This document shows positions 8,377-16,960 of a stretch of 21,763 nt of DNA, piece by piece. Origin of the DNA: Streptomyces sp. NRRL F-6492 (GTDB lineage Bacteria > Actinomycetota > Actinomycetes > Streptomycetales > Streptomycetaceae); assembly GCF_001280125.1 (NCBI RefSeq), contig NZ_LGEG01000005.1, forward strand, positions 1 to 21,763. The letters run 5' to 3'. Within the stretch, counting starts at the first letter, position 1, and every line of letters begins with the position of its first letter. The notes under the pieces are model-generated. The model was not told where the DNA came from. It was given only the letters and a program-made list of their open reading frames with translations, and ran no database searches. A program made the position numbers and the translations under genes.

Positions 8377-9840
8377 ATGAGAGCTGCATGCCGGAGAACT
8401 TCGAGAGCGTGGCTGGGGGTGTTCACCGCCGGTCTCCTCGCCTCGGGTTCCCTCGCGCTGTCGCCCCCCGCCGGTGCCGCCGCATCCGTGACGACGCGGG
8501 ACGCGGCAGAGGTACGGGAGACGGAGGAGGTACGGGGTGCGGGGGAGGCGCGGGACCCCGAGTCGTCGGTCGCCGGTGCCATGGGGGCCTTCCTCTCCTC
8601 GGGCGCGTACGGGGTCGCCCGCATCGGCGAGCTCGAACGCTGGCTCGGCGGCCGCGAACTCCGCGTCGGCCACACCTACCTGCCCGGCGACCTCTGGAAG
8701 AACATCGAGAGCCCCCCGGGCTTCCTCGACGCCTGGGCGGACTGGCGCAACGAGAAGGCCGACCGCCTCTTCGTCCTCAACGTCCCCATGCTGGAGCGCA
8801 ACGAGGCCCGCGTCCCCGACGCCGAGGTCCGCCGCCTGCTCCGGCTCGGCGCGGCCGGCTCCTACGACCACCACTTCAGGACCCTCGCCCGGCGCCTCGT
8901 CGACCTGAACGCGACCGACACCGTCGTCGTCCTCGGCTGGGAGATGAACGGCACCACCTACACCCACCGGTGCGGTCCCGACCCCGAGGCCTGGAAGGCG
9001 TACTGGAACCGCATCGTCACCGCGATGCGTTCCGTTCCCGGCCAGAAGTTCCGCTTCGACTTCAACCCGAGCCGCGGCCGCGACGCCGTTCCGTGGACCG
9101 AGTGCTACCCGGGCGACGACGTCGTCGACATCATCGGCATGGATTCGTACGACCAGCCGCCGGGGAGCAGTTTCGACGAGCACGTCAACGAGCCGTACGG
9201 CCTCCGCAAGCAGATCGAATTCGCCGCCGAACACGGGAAACTGATCTCCTATCCGGAATGGGGCCTCTTCCGGAACGGCGACAACCCGGAATACATGCGG
9301 CGCATGCTCGAATGGATGAACCTGCACAAGCCGCTGTACCACACGATCACCGATTACTGCCCGCACGGCGTCTGGCAGTGCGACGACAACCCGCGGTCGT
9401 CACTGGTGTTCCGTCAGATGCTGTACGGGAAGGAGCCGGAACTCCCGACGCAGCCGGCACCCGAGCCGACGCGGCCGCAGCCGGAACCCACGAAGCCGGA
9501 GCCGACGCCCACGCAGCCTGAGCCGAAGCCCGCGCCGACACCGACGCCGACGCCCACGCAGCCCGCGCCGACGCCGACGCAGCCTGAGCCGAAGCCCGTG
9601 CCGACACCTACGCCGACCCCGACCCCGACGCAGCCCGAGCCCGAGCCCAAGCCCGCGCCGACGGAGCCCACGCCCGTACCCCTGCCCACGCCCGTGCCTC
9701 AGCCGAACTGCTGGTCCCTCGACCTCGGTTCCTGGGTCGAGAGCTGGATCGGCGGGCCCGTCTGCGTCCCGAAGGACTCGTGGAAGGAGGAGTCCGGCCT
9801 CGGCTGGAAGGACGCGCTCAAGGGCGTCTGGCCCTTCTGA
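8377..9840 (+). CDS. Secreted GH26-like glycoside hydrolase with Pro/Thr linker
   Basis: This 487-residue protein starts at ATG 8377, with GGAGGAGCGG upstream. Residues 1 to about 36 are a signal peptide (twin-Arg-free, ending AGAAA). Residues about 66-352 form a TIM-barrel hydrolase resembling family GH26. LGWEMNG supplies the likely acid/base E189, and LISYPEWGL the likely nucleophile E294. The residue before the WEMNG Glu is Trp where many GH26 mannanases have His, so the substrate may differ. Residues 357-443 are a linker of Pro, Thr, Glu, Lys and Gln. The last 44 residues contain six Trp and two Cys (C445, C463), suggesting a small sugar- or wall-binding tail. It faces the polysaccharide operon, 12 nt apart, and may trim or modify that polymer outside the cell. 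Confidence 0.82.
   Translation: MRAACRRTSRAWLGVFTAGLLASGSLALSPPAGAAASVTTRDAAEVRETEEVRGAGEARDPESSVAGAMGAFLSSGAYGVARIGELERWLGGRELRVGHTYLPGDLWKNIESPPGFLDAWADWRNEKADRLFVLNVPMLERNEARVPDAEVRRLLRLGAAGSYDHHFRTLARRLVDLNATDTVVVLGWEMNGTTYTHRCGPDPEAWKAYWNRIVTAMRSVPGQKFRFDFNPSRGRDAVPWTECYPGDDVVDIIGMDSYDQPPGSSFDEHVNEPYGLRKQIEFAAEHGKLISYPEWGLFRNGDNPEYMRRMLEWMNLHKPLYHTITDYCPHGVWQCDDNPRSSLVFRQMLYGKEPELPTQPAPEPTRPQPEPTKPEPTPTQPEPKPAPTPTPTPTQPAPTPTQPEPKPVPTPTPTPTPTQPEPEPKPAPTEPTPVPLPTPVPQPNCWSLDLGSWVESWIGGPVCVPKDSWKEESGLGWKDALKGVWPF
9445..9705 (+). repeat. Low-complexity Pro/Thr linker repeat
   Basis: GC-rich tandem repeats of CCGACG/CCGACC and CAGCCCGAGCC-type units encode the 87-residue linker of the glycosidase. 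Such DNA is prone to length change by slippage. The long Gly/Val open frame on the opposite strand is its mirror, not a gene. Confidence 0.85.
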
Positions 9841-9852
9841 CCCGGGCGGAGC

Positions 9853-10992
9853 TCATCCGCCGCCGTGGGGCGGGCGCCCCTTGACCCGGTCGAGCGCCCG
9901 CCCCGCCCAGGCCCGTTCCCGTGCCTGGCGGGCCGCCCAGCGCCGCGCGTCGGCCGCGCCCGCGCGGAGCCAGAGCAGCGGGGCCGTAGCAGGCCCGGCG
10001 AGGAGCAGCCGGCGGTTGCGCACGGGCTCCGGACGCCAGTGCTGCTTGTACGGCTCGCTGCCCCGCAGCATGCTCAGCGTGGCCCGCCCGCCCGCGCTGG
10101 TCTCCCGGGCCCCGTGCCGCAGCAGCATCGTCGCCACGTCGACCTTGCGGGCCCGCAGCTCCGGGTCGGCCCCGTACAGGTACCCGCCCGCCAGGCGCGG
10201 CGACATCAGGGTCAGGTCGGCGGCGACCACGTCCCCGGCCAGCCGGAACTCGGTGACCATCGCGTCCCCGCGCTCCACCATGGGCCGCACGGCCCGGGCC
10301 AGGTGCTGGGCGAAGCGCTCGCTGGTGTGCTCGGCGGTGACGCCCCGGCCCTGCCACTGGAGCCGGTGGAGCGCCAGGAGCCGGTCCAGGGCGGCCGGGA
10401 CCTCCTCGCCGGTCACCACGCGCGCGTCGATGCCGAGCGCGTCCAGCTTCCGCAGCTTGGCCCGGACCCGCTGGGCCTTCCCGGAGGGGATCCGTTCGAG
10501 GAGGCCCTCCATCGGGACGGCGGGCAGCTCCAGGCACAGCGAGTCGGGCAGCCGCCTGCGCGGCCCCCGCCAGTGCGCGAAGACCCGTTCGCCGGCCGCG
10601 CCGGGCCGGACCTCCCGCAGGTCGACCACCGCGCCCCGGGCGGCCCGCGCGACCGCCCGGGCCAGGGCGGGCGCCGCCTCCGGGCAGCCGTCGTCGAGGA
10701 GCACGTCCGCGAAGTCGGTGATCGAACCGCCGAGCAGGGTGAGGACGGGCAGCGGACCCCGGGTCCGCGTCAGGGGCGCGGCGGCGACGAGTGCGCCGTC
10801 CCCGCGCCGTACGAGCACCACCCGCAGCGCACCGGGCCGCCCGTACGAGAGCCACCAGGAGTGCAGCCAGGAGTGGGACTGGAAGGGGGTGGCGGAGGAG
10901 CAGCGGCCGTACAGCGCCGTCCACTCGGCCGCGAGCCGCCCGAACCCCTCCTCGTCACGGCAGACCTCCGCCCGCAGGGCGCCCGCGGTCAC
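9853..10992 (-). CDS. GNAT/BioF2-like (FemAB-superfamily) acyltransferase
   Basis: This 379-residue protein has the BioF2-like/CelD acetyltransferase pattern (Acetyltransf_6): an N-terminal TPFQSHSWLHSWWLSYG motif, LLGGSITDFADVLLDDG, and a second GNAT half with GDVVAADLTLM, AGGYLYGADPELRARKV and GSEPYKQHW. This family is common in exopolysaccharide and cellulose loci and probably acylates sugars or adds amino-acyl groups; the donor is not known. GTG 10992 overlaps the TGA of the upstream Wzz-like gene by four bases, so it is translationally coupled. It is the last gene of the operon and ends 12 nt from the convergent glycosidase stop without a hairpin between them. Confidence 0.8.
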   Translation of the reverse strand: MTAGALRAEVCRDEEGFGRLAAEWTALYGRCSSATPFQSHSWLHSWWLSYGRPGALRVVLVRRGDGALVAAAPLTRTRGPLPVLTLLGGSITDFADVLLDDGCPEAAPALARAVARAARGAVVDLREVRPGAAGERVFAHWRGPRRRLPDSLCLELPAVPMEGLLERIPSGKAQRVRAKLRKLDALGIDARVVTGEEVPAALDRLLALHRLQWQGRGVTAEHTSERFAQHLARAVRPMVERGDAMVTEFRLAGDVVAADLTLMSPRLAGGYLYGADPELRARKVDVATMLLRHGARETSAGGRATLSMLRGSEPYKQHWRPEPVRNRRLLLAGPATAPLLWLRAGAADARRWAARQARERAWAGRALDRVKGRPPHGGG

Positions 10993-11654
10993 ACCGTCTC
11001 CGGCTGGTGCGCGGCCACCGCGGGGGCGGGCACCGAGGCCCCGGCCCGGCGGGAGCGACGGGACTCGCCGCGCGCGGCGGCGCGCTTCGGGCGGACGAGC
11101 AGGGCCAGGCCGCCGAGCAGGCCGCCCGCGCAGCCGCCGACGAGCGCGGCGAGCGGCGCGGACGGGGAGACCGGGTCGACGGGCTTCGTGGCGCGGGAGA
11201 ACCGCACGACCTTCACGCCCGTGCTGGCCGCCACGTGCGAACTGTCGAGGATGAGCGCCCGGGCCACCCCGTCGGCCATGGACACGGCCTTCGCGGGCCG
11301 CTCGGCCCGCGCGGTGATCGAGATCATCGGGGCGTCCGGTGAGGTCTCCGCCGTCACCTTCTTCCGCAGCGTCGCGGCGGTCACCCCGGCCCACACCTGG
11401 GCGTCGCCGGTCACCGCGATGTCGGTGGCGACCCGCCCGTACGCCTGGGCGAAGCCGAGCGCCCCCGCCGGGTCGGACTTCCCGGCCGGTACGACGATGA
11501 CGTAGCTGGTCGCCGCGTACTCCGGCGTCTTCAGGGCCCCGTAGCCGCCGCCGAGCACGGCCCCGGCGAGGACGGCGGCGGGCAGGACGGCCCAGCGGCC
11601 GGGGAGGCGGAGCCCGGCGGACGGGAAGGCGCGGGACGGTGTGGTGGTCTTCAT
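10989..11654 (-). CDS. Wzz-like polysaccharide chain-length determinant
   Basis: This 221-residue protein has the topology of a Wzz/polysaccharide co-polymerase. An N-terminal cytoplasmic segment is followed by a membrane helix (WAVLPAAVLAGAVLGGGYGAL) and an external domain starting PEYAATSYVIVVP. A Pro-containing second membrane helix follows (PVSPSAPLAALVGGCAGGLLG), then a basic C-terminal tail. It has no C-terminal kinase domain. It is shorter than enterobacterial Wzz but similar to actinobacterial versions. It probably sets the length of the polymer made by the Wzy-like protein in the same operon. ATG 11654 follows GAGAGAAG. The gene lies 14 nt after the GT4 gene and overlaps the acyltransferase by 4 nt. 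Confidence 0.82.
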   Translation of the reverse strand: MKTTTPSRAFPSAGLRLPGRWAVLPAAVLAGAVLGGGYGALKTPEYAATSYVIVVPAGKSDPAGALGFAQAYGRVATDIAVTGDAQVWAGVTAATLRKKVTAETSPDAPMISITARAERPAKAVSMADGVARALILDSSHVAASTGVKVVRFSRATKPVDPVSPSAPLAALVGGCAGGLLGGLALLVRPKRAAARGESRRSRRAGASVPAPAVAAHQPETV

Positions 11655-11668
11655 GGGTCGGGCTTCTC

Positions 11669-12802
11669 TCAGTTCACGCGGGACGGTGTGCCGTGGACGG
11701 CCTGGTCGTAGAGGGACAGCAGCTGCCGGGCGCTGCGCGCGATGTCGTAGTGGCGGGCGGCCTCCGGCACCGGGAGCCGGGCGGGCCGGGCCCGGCCGAG
11801 GTCGCGGAGGGCGGCGGCCAGCTCGGGGACGCCGCCGCCGGTCCGGCGCGCGCCCGGGGCCGCGTCCGCCGGCAGGTCCTCGATCGCCGGGCAGGCCGCG
11901 TACCGGACGGGGAGGCCCGCCGCGAGCGCCTCGACGACCGCGAGCCCGAAGGCCTCGTCGGGGGAGGCGGAGACGAAGACGTCCATCGCGGCGAGCAGTC
12001 CGGGCAGCGGGGGCCCGGCCGAGCCGGCGGCCGGCGGGTCCTGGCAGGCGCCGGGGAGCAGCACCCGGTCGGCCGCCCCCAGTTCGCGGGCGAGCCGCAG
12101 CAGCCCCTCCCGCTCGCCGCCCTCCCCGACGAGCAGCAGCCGGGCCTCCGGGACCGCCGCCACCGCCCGTACGAGCAGGTCGAAGCGCTTCCCGGGCGCC
12201 AGCCGCCCCACCCCGCCGACGACGTACGCGTCCTCGGGGACGCCGAGCGCCGCCCGGGTCCGGCGGCGGGCCTCCGGATCGAAGGCGAACCGGCCGGTCT
12301 CGATGCCGTTCGGCACCACCCGGATGCGCTCCTCGGGCACGCCCCAGTCCGCGAGCCGGCGGGCCACGCTGGGCGAGACGGCGACCGTGGAGGTGCCGAG
12401 CCGCTCGGACGCCAGGTACAGGGCGCGGGTGCCCGCCGACAGCGGACGGCCCTCGATCTGGTGCTCGCCGAGGGAGTGCTCGGTGGCGACGATCCGGCGC
12501 ACCCCGGCGATCCGGGCCGCCGTCCTGCCGTACACGCACGCCCGGTACAGATGCGTGTGCACGAGGTCGTAGCGGCCCTGCCGGACGATCCGGGCGAGCC
12601 GGGGGAGCGCCCCGAGGTCGCGGTTGCCCGTCATGCCGAGGTGGGTGACGGGGGTGCCGTCCGCCTCGATGCCCGCGGCGACCGCGCCCGGGTTGGTGAG
12701 CGTCACCACCCGGCCCTGGACGGGGAGGTGGCGCAGCAGGAGCCGCAGCTGCTGTTCGGCGCCGCCGATGCCGAGCCCGGTGATGACGTGCAGGACCCTC
12801 AT
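11669..12802 (-). CDS. Glycosyltransferase family 4 protein
   Basis: This is a 377-residue GT-B fold enzyme. The N-terminal domain opens MRVLHVITGLGIGGAEQQLR, the usual GT4 acceptor-side start with a GGAEQ loop. The C-terminal domain has VVPNGIETGRF, VGGVGRLAPGKRFDLLVRA, LLLVGEGGERE and the nucleotide-sugar-binding EX7E motif in DEAFGLAVVEALAAG. It should add a sugar from an activated donor to the growing lipid-linked repeat unit at the inner membrane face. ATG 12802 overlaps the TGA of the deacetylase gene by four bases. An insert-like Pro/Gly stretch (QDPPAAGSAGPPLP) lies between the two Rossmann motifs. Donor and acceptor cannot be told from sequence. Confidence 0.92.
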   Translation of the reverse strand: MRVLHVITGLGIGGAEQQLRLLLRHLPVQGRVVTLTNPGAVAAGIEADGTPVTHLGMTGNRDLGALPRLARIVRQGRYDLVHTHLYRACVYGRTAARIAGVRRIVATEHSLGEHQIEGRPLSAGTRALYLASERLGTSTVAVSPSVARRLADWGVPEERIRVVPNGIETGRFAFDPEARRRTRAALGVPEDAYVVGGVGRLAPGKRFDLLVRAVAAVPEARLLLVGEGGEREGLLRLARELGAADRVLLPGACQDPPAAGSAGPPLPGLLAAMDVFVSASPDEAFGLAVVEALAAGLPVRYAACPAIEDLPADAAPGARRTGGGVPELAAALRDLGRARPARLPVPEAARHYDIARSARQLLSLYDQAVHGTPSRVN

Positions 12803-13677
12803 CGCGCGCCCACCACGGCCGGCCCGTAGGGGACGGGGGCCTCCAGGTCGGCGGGGTGGCGGCGGCGCAGCGGGTGCAGCAGGCGCTTGGCGGCGAGCCG
12901 CCAGGAGGTGTCGTTCTCGCCGATGTGGACGCGGGGCAGGGCGTACGCGCCGGTGTGCGGCCCCGGGTCGATCGCGCAGGCGTGGCGGTAGCCGGCCCGG
13001 CGCACGGCGCGCATCGCGCGCGGGTCGACCCGCCCGTACGGGTAGCAGAAGCCCTCCACCGGACGGCCCGTCATCTCCTCCAGGAGTTCGCGGCTGCGCC
13101 GGGTCTCGGCGACGAGCGTCCGGTCGTCGGCCTCGGGCAGCGCCACGTGCGTCAGGCCGTGCGAGCCGATCTCCATCCCGGCGTCGGAGATCCGCCGGAT
13201 CTCCTCGCGGGAGAGCAGCCGCTTGCGCGGACCGTCCGCGTCCCAGCCGTTCTCGCCGCCGAGCCGGCCCGGCAGGACGTACACCGTGGCCGTGAAGCCG
13301 TGCCGGCGCAGCAGCGGCAGCGCCGAGTCGACGAAGTCGGCGTAGCCGTCGTCGAAGGTCAGGCCCACCAGGTTCCCGGCGCGGCCCTCGGCGGTGGCGG
13401 CGAGCAGCTCCCGCACCGACACCCCGCGCAGCCCCCGGTCGCCCAGCCAGCGCAGCTGCCGGGCGAAGCGCGCCGGGGAGACGGTTACCCGGTACGGATC
13501 ATCGGCGGTGTCCCCGATCGAGTGGTACATCGCCACCCACAGGGGCGGCCTCCCCCACGCGGGGAGGCTCCTTCGCGGGGGCGGGCCCTCCCGCGGCGGA
13601 AGGCTTCCCCGAGGGGGCGGGCTCCTTCGCAGGGGCGGCTTCGGCAGCAGACGGCTCAGCGCGGTGACGGCGGGCAT
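12799..13677 (-). CDS. Polysaccharide deacetylase (NodB domain, CE4)
   Basis: This is a 292-residue protein with a NodB homology domain. TFDDGY at 107-112 supplies the catalytic base D109 and metal ligand D110; SHGLTH supplies ligands H173 and H177; FCYPYGR is motif 3. Such enzymes remove N- or O-acetyl groups from polysaccharides such as poly-GlcNAc or from lipid-linked sugars. The N-terminus (about 12-46) is Pro/Arg-rich with no convincing signal peptide, so a cytoplasmic or membrane-associated role is possible. ATG 13677 has a clear GGAGG 7-8 nt upstream, inside the flippase gene. The first ~60 codons overlap the flippase C-terminus out of frame. The stop overlaps the next start (ATGA). 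Confidence 0.9.
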   Translation of the reverse strand: MPAVTALSRLLPKPPLRRSPPPRGSLPPREGPPPRRSLPAWGRPPLWVAMYHSIGDTADDPYRVTVSPARFARQLRWLGDRGLRGVSVRELLAATAEGRAGNLVGLTFDDGYADFVDSALPLLRRHGFTATVYVLPGRLGGENGWDADGPRKRLLSREEIRRISDAGMEIGSHGLTHVALPEADDRTLVAETRRSRELLEEMTGRPVEGFCYPYGRVDPRAMRAVRRAGYRHACAIDPGPHTGAYALPRVHIGENDTSWRLAAKRLLHPLRRRHPADLEAPVPYGPAVVGAR

Positions 13678-15628
13678 GGGGGGTCCTCCGATAGGCGGAG
13701 CGGGGCAGGGACGGAAGGCCGGACGCCTCGGGGGCGCAGGCCAGGACGAGCAGGAAGACGCCGACGGCGGCGAGGGCGGCGACGGCGACGGCGAGGACGG
13801 CGGGGCCGATCGCGACCGAGCAGAGCCAGCCGGCCCCGGTGGCGCCCGCGCCGGCGGCGGCGAGCCGGAGCAGCCCCGTGCCGAGCCGGCCGGCCCGGAC
13901 CGGGACGGACTGGCGGTGCGCGCCCCGCAGGAGCAGGACGGCGGTCAGGGTGATGCCCAGCGCGTTGGCGGCGGCGATGCCGACCGCGCCCCAGTACTGG
14001 GCGCCGGGCACGCCCGCGACGCCGGTCGCGACGAGCCCGGCGCCCATGGCGGCGGCCGGGTACCAGAGCGGGCGGGCGGCGGAGAAGTAGCAGCGGACCA
14101 GGGCGCCCACCATCGTCTGGCCCAGCAGGCCGAGGGCGTACACCCGCATGACGGCGGCGGTCGCGGTGGTGTCCGCCCCGCCGAACTCCCCCCGCTCGAA
14201 GAGGATCTCGACGATCCTGGGGGCGGCGGCGATCACCGTCGAGGCGCCGAGGAGCACGACGACGGCGGCGAGCAGCAGGTCCCGCTCGACCCGGTGGCGG
14301 GCCGTCTCCTCGTCGCCCGCCGCGAGGGCGCGGGCGACCACCGGGAAGCTGACCGTGCACAGCATCAGGGAGAGGATCATCGGCATCTGCGCGACCTTCT
14401 GCGCGTAGTTCAGGTGCGAGATGGCCCCCGCGGGCAGCGGCGAGGCGAGGAAGCGCTCGATCAGCGTCTGGGACTGGCGGCACAGCGAGAACGCGACGAC
14501 CGGCGCGATCAGGCCGAGCACCAGGATCCGGCCGTCCTGCCCGCCCCGGGACGCCCGGGGCCGGGGCCGGGGCGCGGGCACGGCGCCGGAGCGCAGCACC
14601 CGTACCAGGGAGGGCGCCTGGACGAGGACCATCAGGATCCCGCCGACCGCGACCCCCACGGCGGCCGACCGCACCCCCCAGGGCTCGCGCAGGACCAGGA
14701 TCGTGCCGATGATCCCCACGTTGTACGCCACGTAGATCATGGCCGGCGGCAGGAAGCGGCCGTGCGCGCGCAGCGCGGCCGAGCAGTAGCCGACCAGGGC
14801 GAACGAGAGCACGCAGGTCGCGGTGAGCCGGGTGCAGTCGACCGCGAGCGCCGGGTCGGGGAGGCCGGGCGCGAGGGCCGTGACGATCAGCGGGGCGGCG
14901 AGGACGAGGACGACGGCGGCGAGCCCGACGGCGAGGGTGAGCCGGGGGAGCGTGCCGCGCACGAGCGCGCGCACCGGGTCGTCGAACACGCCGTCGCCGC
15001 GCCGGGCCAGGGCGCGCGAGAAGGCGGGCACCAGGATCAGCGCCATCGCGTCCTCGATGAGCAGCGTCGAGGCGAACTCGGGCACCGTCCACGCCACCAG
15101 GAACGCGTCGGTCGCGGCCCCGGCCCCGAAGTACCCGGCCAGGATCTGGTCCCGTACGAGCCCGAGCACCGCCCCGACGGCGGTGAGCCCCGCCGTCACG
15201 GCCGCCGCCCTCGCCAGGAACCCCCGCCCCTGCGCCTCCCCGCCCCGCGCCCGGCGCCCGCGCGCCCGCCCGCGCGCGTGGGCCCGGCGTCCGGTGCGGG
15301 GGGCGGGGGGTGTCGTCGGCTGCGGTGTCGTCGTCGGCTTGACCGCCGCGGTCGCGGGTGTGGGTGTGGGTGTGGTCGCGGTCGTGCTCCCGGACCGGCC
15401 GCGCACGGCGACGGGGCGGGCCCCGGCGAGGCCGCCCGTGGGCACGGCGGCCTCCGGGGCCCACGGGGCGTCCGTGGGGCTCAGGGGCGAGGCCGACCAG
15501 GGGTCGGCCGCCGGGGTGCCGCAAGGCCGTCGGGGCGACCACGACGCGGGGCGCGGCCCGTCGGACCGCAGCGGGTCCGCGGGTCCCGCGTCCGTGGGCT
15601 CGGGTCCCCCGGCCCACGGGTCACGCAC
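13499..15628 (-). CDS. MurJ/MviN-family lipid flippase (MOP superfamily)
   Basis: This is a 709-residue polytopic membrane protein. Residues 1 to about 130 are a low-complexity, probably cytoplasmic extension, first Pro/Ala/Trp-rich, then Thr/Pro-rich, then Arg/Gly-rich. The MurJ core begins at ARAAAVTAGLTAVGAVLGLVRDQILAGYFGAG, with the family TDAFLVAWTVPEF element, and runs through about 14 hydrophobic helices (for example LGLIAPVVAFSLCRQSQTLIERF). The tail (about 650-709) is Ala/Pro/Lys/Glu-rich and overlaps the deacetylase gene by 179 nt. In this operon it most likely carries lipid-linked repeat units across the membrane, the role of Wzx. The housekeeping lipid II flippase would be elsewhere. 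GTG 15628 has GGGGGCGAG upstream and overlaps the upstream stop by 8 nt. Confidence 0.88.
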   Translation of the reverse strand: MRDPWAGGPEPTDAGPADPLRSDGPRPASWSPRRPCGTPAADPWSASPLSPTDAPWAPEAAVPTGGLAGARPVAVRGRSGSTTATTPTPTPATAAVKPTTTPQPTTPPAPRTGRRAHARGRARGRRARGGEAQGRGFLARAAAVTAGLTAVGAVLGLVRDQILAGYFGAGAATDAFLVAWTVPEFASTLLIEDAMALILVPAFSRALARRGDGVFDDPVRALVRGTLPRLTLAVGLAAVVLVLAAPLIVTALAPGLPDPALAVDCTRLTATCVLSFALVGYCSAALRAHGRFLPPAMIYVAYNVGIIGTILVLREPWGVRSAAVGVAVGGILMVLVQAPSLVRVLRSGAVPAPRPRPRASRGGQDGRILVLGLIAPVVAFSLCRQSQTLIERFLASPLPAGAISHLNYAQKVAQMPMILSLMLCTVSFPVVARALAAGDEETARHRVERDLLLAAVVVLLGASTVIAAAPRIVEILFERGEFGGADTTATAAVMRVYALGLLGQTMVGALVRCYFSAARPLWYPAAAMGAGLVATGVAGVPGAQYWGAVGIAAANALGITLTAVLLLRGAHRQSVPVRAGRLGTGLLRLAAAGAGATGAGWLCSVAIGPAVLAVAVAALAAVGVFLLVLACAPEASGLPSLPRSAYRRTPHARRHRAEPSAAEAAPAKEPAPSGKPSAAGGPAPAKEPPRVGEAAPVGGDVPLDRGHRR

Positions 15629-16958
15629 GTCTCGCCCCCACCAGCGACCACCAGGCCGCCAGGCCGAGCACGACCGACATCAGGACCGTCGAGGGGCCGC
15701 CGATGTCCGCGTAGAAGAAGTCGACGAGCTGCCAGACGAGCAGGCCCGTGGCGACGAGCGCGCAGTCCGCGCCGGGGCCGGAGCCGGGGCGGGTGCCCTG
15801 ACCGGGCCGCCGCCGCAGCGCGCCCACCAGCAGCGCCGACCAGCTGCCGACCAGGGCGAGCAGCCCCACCAGGCCCTGCTCGCTCAGGACCAGCAGGTAC
15901 ATGTTGTGCGGGGAGAGCAGTGGCTGCCGCCGGAAGGCCGCGCCCGCGCCCGCCGTGTCGCTGCCCGAGGACAGCGCGACCGAGGCGTGCGCGTCGCGGT
16001 ACCGCGGGAAGCCCTTCAGCCCGACGCCCGTCAGCGGCTCCGCGCGCCACATCTCCCCGGCCGCCGCCCACATCGTGTACCGGTCCGTCACCGACTGGTC
16101 CGGCGCCGCCGTCACCCGCGTGATGCTGGCGACCCGCTGCTCCACCAGGTCCGAACCGATTCCGAGGCCGCCGACGAGGACCACCCCGAGCGCCCCCGCC
16201 GCGAGCCCGACCCGCACCGCCCGGAGCGGCCCCGCCAGGAGCAGCTGGAGGGCGCAGGCGAGCACGGTCGCGATCCACGCGCCCCGGCTGAAGGAGAGGA
16301 CCAGCGGAAGGAACAGCAGCCCCGCGCAGACGAGGGCCGCCGTCCGCGCCCGCCCCGGACCGCTGCCGAGCGCGATCCCGGTGACGACGACCAGACCGTA
16401 CGAGACGACGGTCGCCATGCCCATCACGTCGGTGGCGCCGAACGTGCCGACGGCCCGGACGTCCTCGCCCTGGTACGAGGCTCCCGTGCCGGTCAGGTAC
16501 TGGGCGACGCCCACCGCGCCCTGGAACAGCGCGAGCCCGGCCAGGGTCCAGGCGACCACGGCGAAGTCCCGCCGGTCGCGGACCGTCAGGAGCACGGCCG
16601 CCGGGACCAGGACGAAGACCTGCACGTAGCGGGCGACGCCCGGCAGGCTCGACGCCGGGTCGTTCGAGGTGATCGCGGCCAGGCAGATCCCGAGGACCGG
16701 GAGGCCGAGGACGACGGCCGCCGTGCGGGTCAGCGGCCGGGCCCCGCCGCGCACCACCCGCACCAGGCAGATCAGGACGAGGAGCCCGGAGGCCGCGTCC
16801 GCGACCGTGCCCGTCCCGCCGGTGCCGCCCTGCGCCCCGCCGCCGCCCGGGACGAGCAGCAGCGCGATCACGGCGAGGACCGGGGCGAGCACCCCGGCCC
16901 TGCGGAGCGGGTCCCGCGCCGCCGGGCCGACCACGGGCGGCGTCGCGACGGTGGCCAT
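15621..16958 (-). CDS. O-antigen ligase/polymerase family protein (Wzy-like)
   Basis: This is a 445-residue membrane protein with about 11-12 hydrophobic segments. It has the family's large external loop and the hallmark SPHNMYLLVLSEQGLVGLL near the C-terminus (H351, N352). The loop carries SVTDRYTMWAAAGEMWRAEPLTGVGLKGF, the typical R-x-x-x-W...P-x-x-G-x-G segment. These proteins transfer or polymerise undecaprenyl-linked glycans on the outer face of the membrane. With a Wzz-like gene and a flippase in the same operon, a polymerase role is preferred to a ligase role. ATG 16958 lies 2 nt after the upstream stop, with GGGGAG before it. The much longer open frame extending upstream is a shadow of other genes. 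Confidence 0.88.
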   Translation of the reverse strand: MATVATPPVVGPAARDPLRRAGVLAPVLAVIALLLVPGGGGAQGGTGGTGTVADAASGLLVLICLVRVVRGGARPLTRTAAVVLGLPVLGICLAAITSNDPASSLPGVARYVQVFVLVPAAVLLTVRDRRDFAVVAWTLAGLALFQGAVGVAQYLTGTGASYQGEDVRAVGTFGATDVMGMATVVSYGLVVVTGIALGSGPGRARTAALVCAGLLFLPLVLSFSRGAWIATVLACALQLLLAGPLRAVRVGLAAGALGVVLVGGLGIGSDLVEQRVASITRVTAAPDQSVTDRYTMWAAAGEMWRAEPLTGVGLKGFPRYRDAHASVALSSGSDTAGAGAAFRRQPLLSPHNMYLLVLSEQGLVGLLALVGSWSALLVGALRRRPGQGTRPGSGPGADCALVATGLLVWQLVDFFYADIGGPSTVLMSVVLGLAAWWSLVGARRA

Positions 16959-16960
16959 CC

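Noticed and set aside
9414..9689. Gly/Val-rich reverse-strand open frame
   Set aside because: It is the antisense reading of the Pro/Thr linker of the glycosidase.
13394..16123. 909-residue forward open frame, and a 740-residue one at 14823-17045, across the flippase and polymerase genes
   Set aside because: Arg/Gly/Ala low-complexity translations with no motifs; the reverse-strand genes have clear families and coupled starts.
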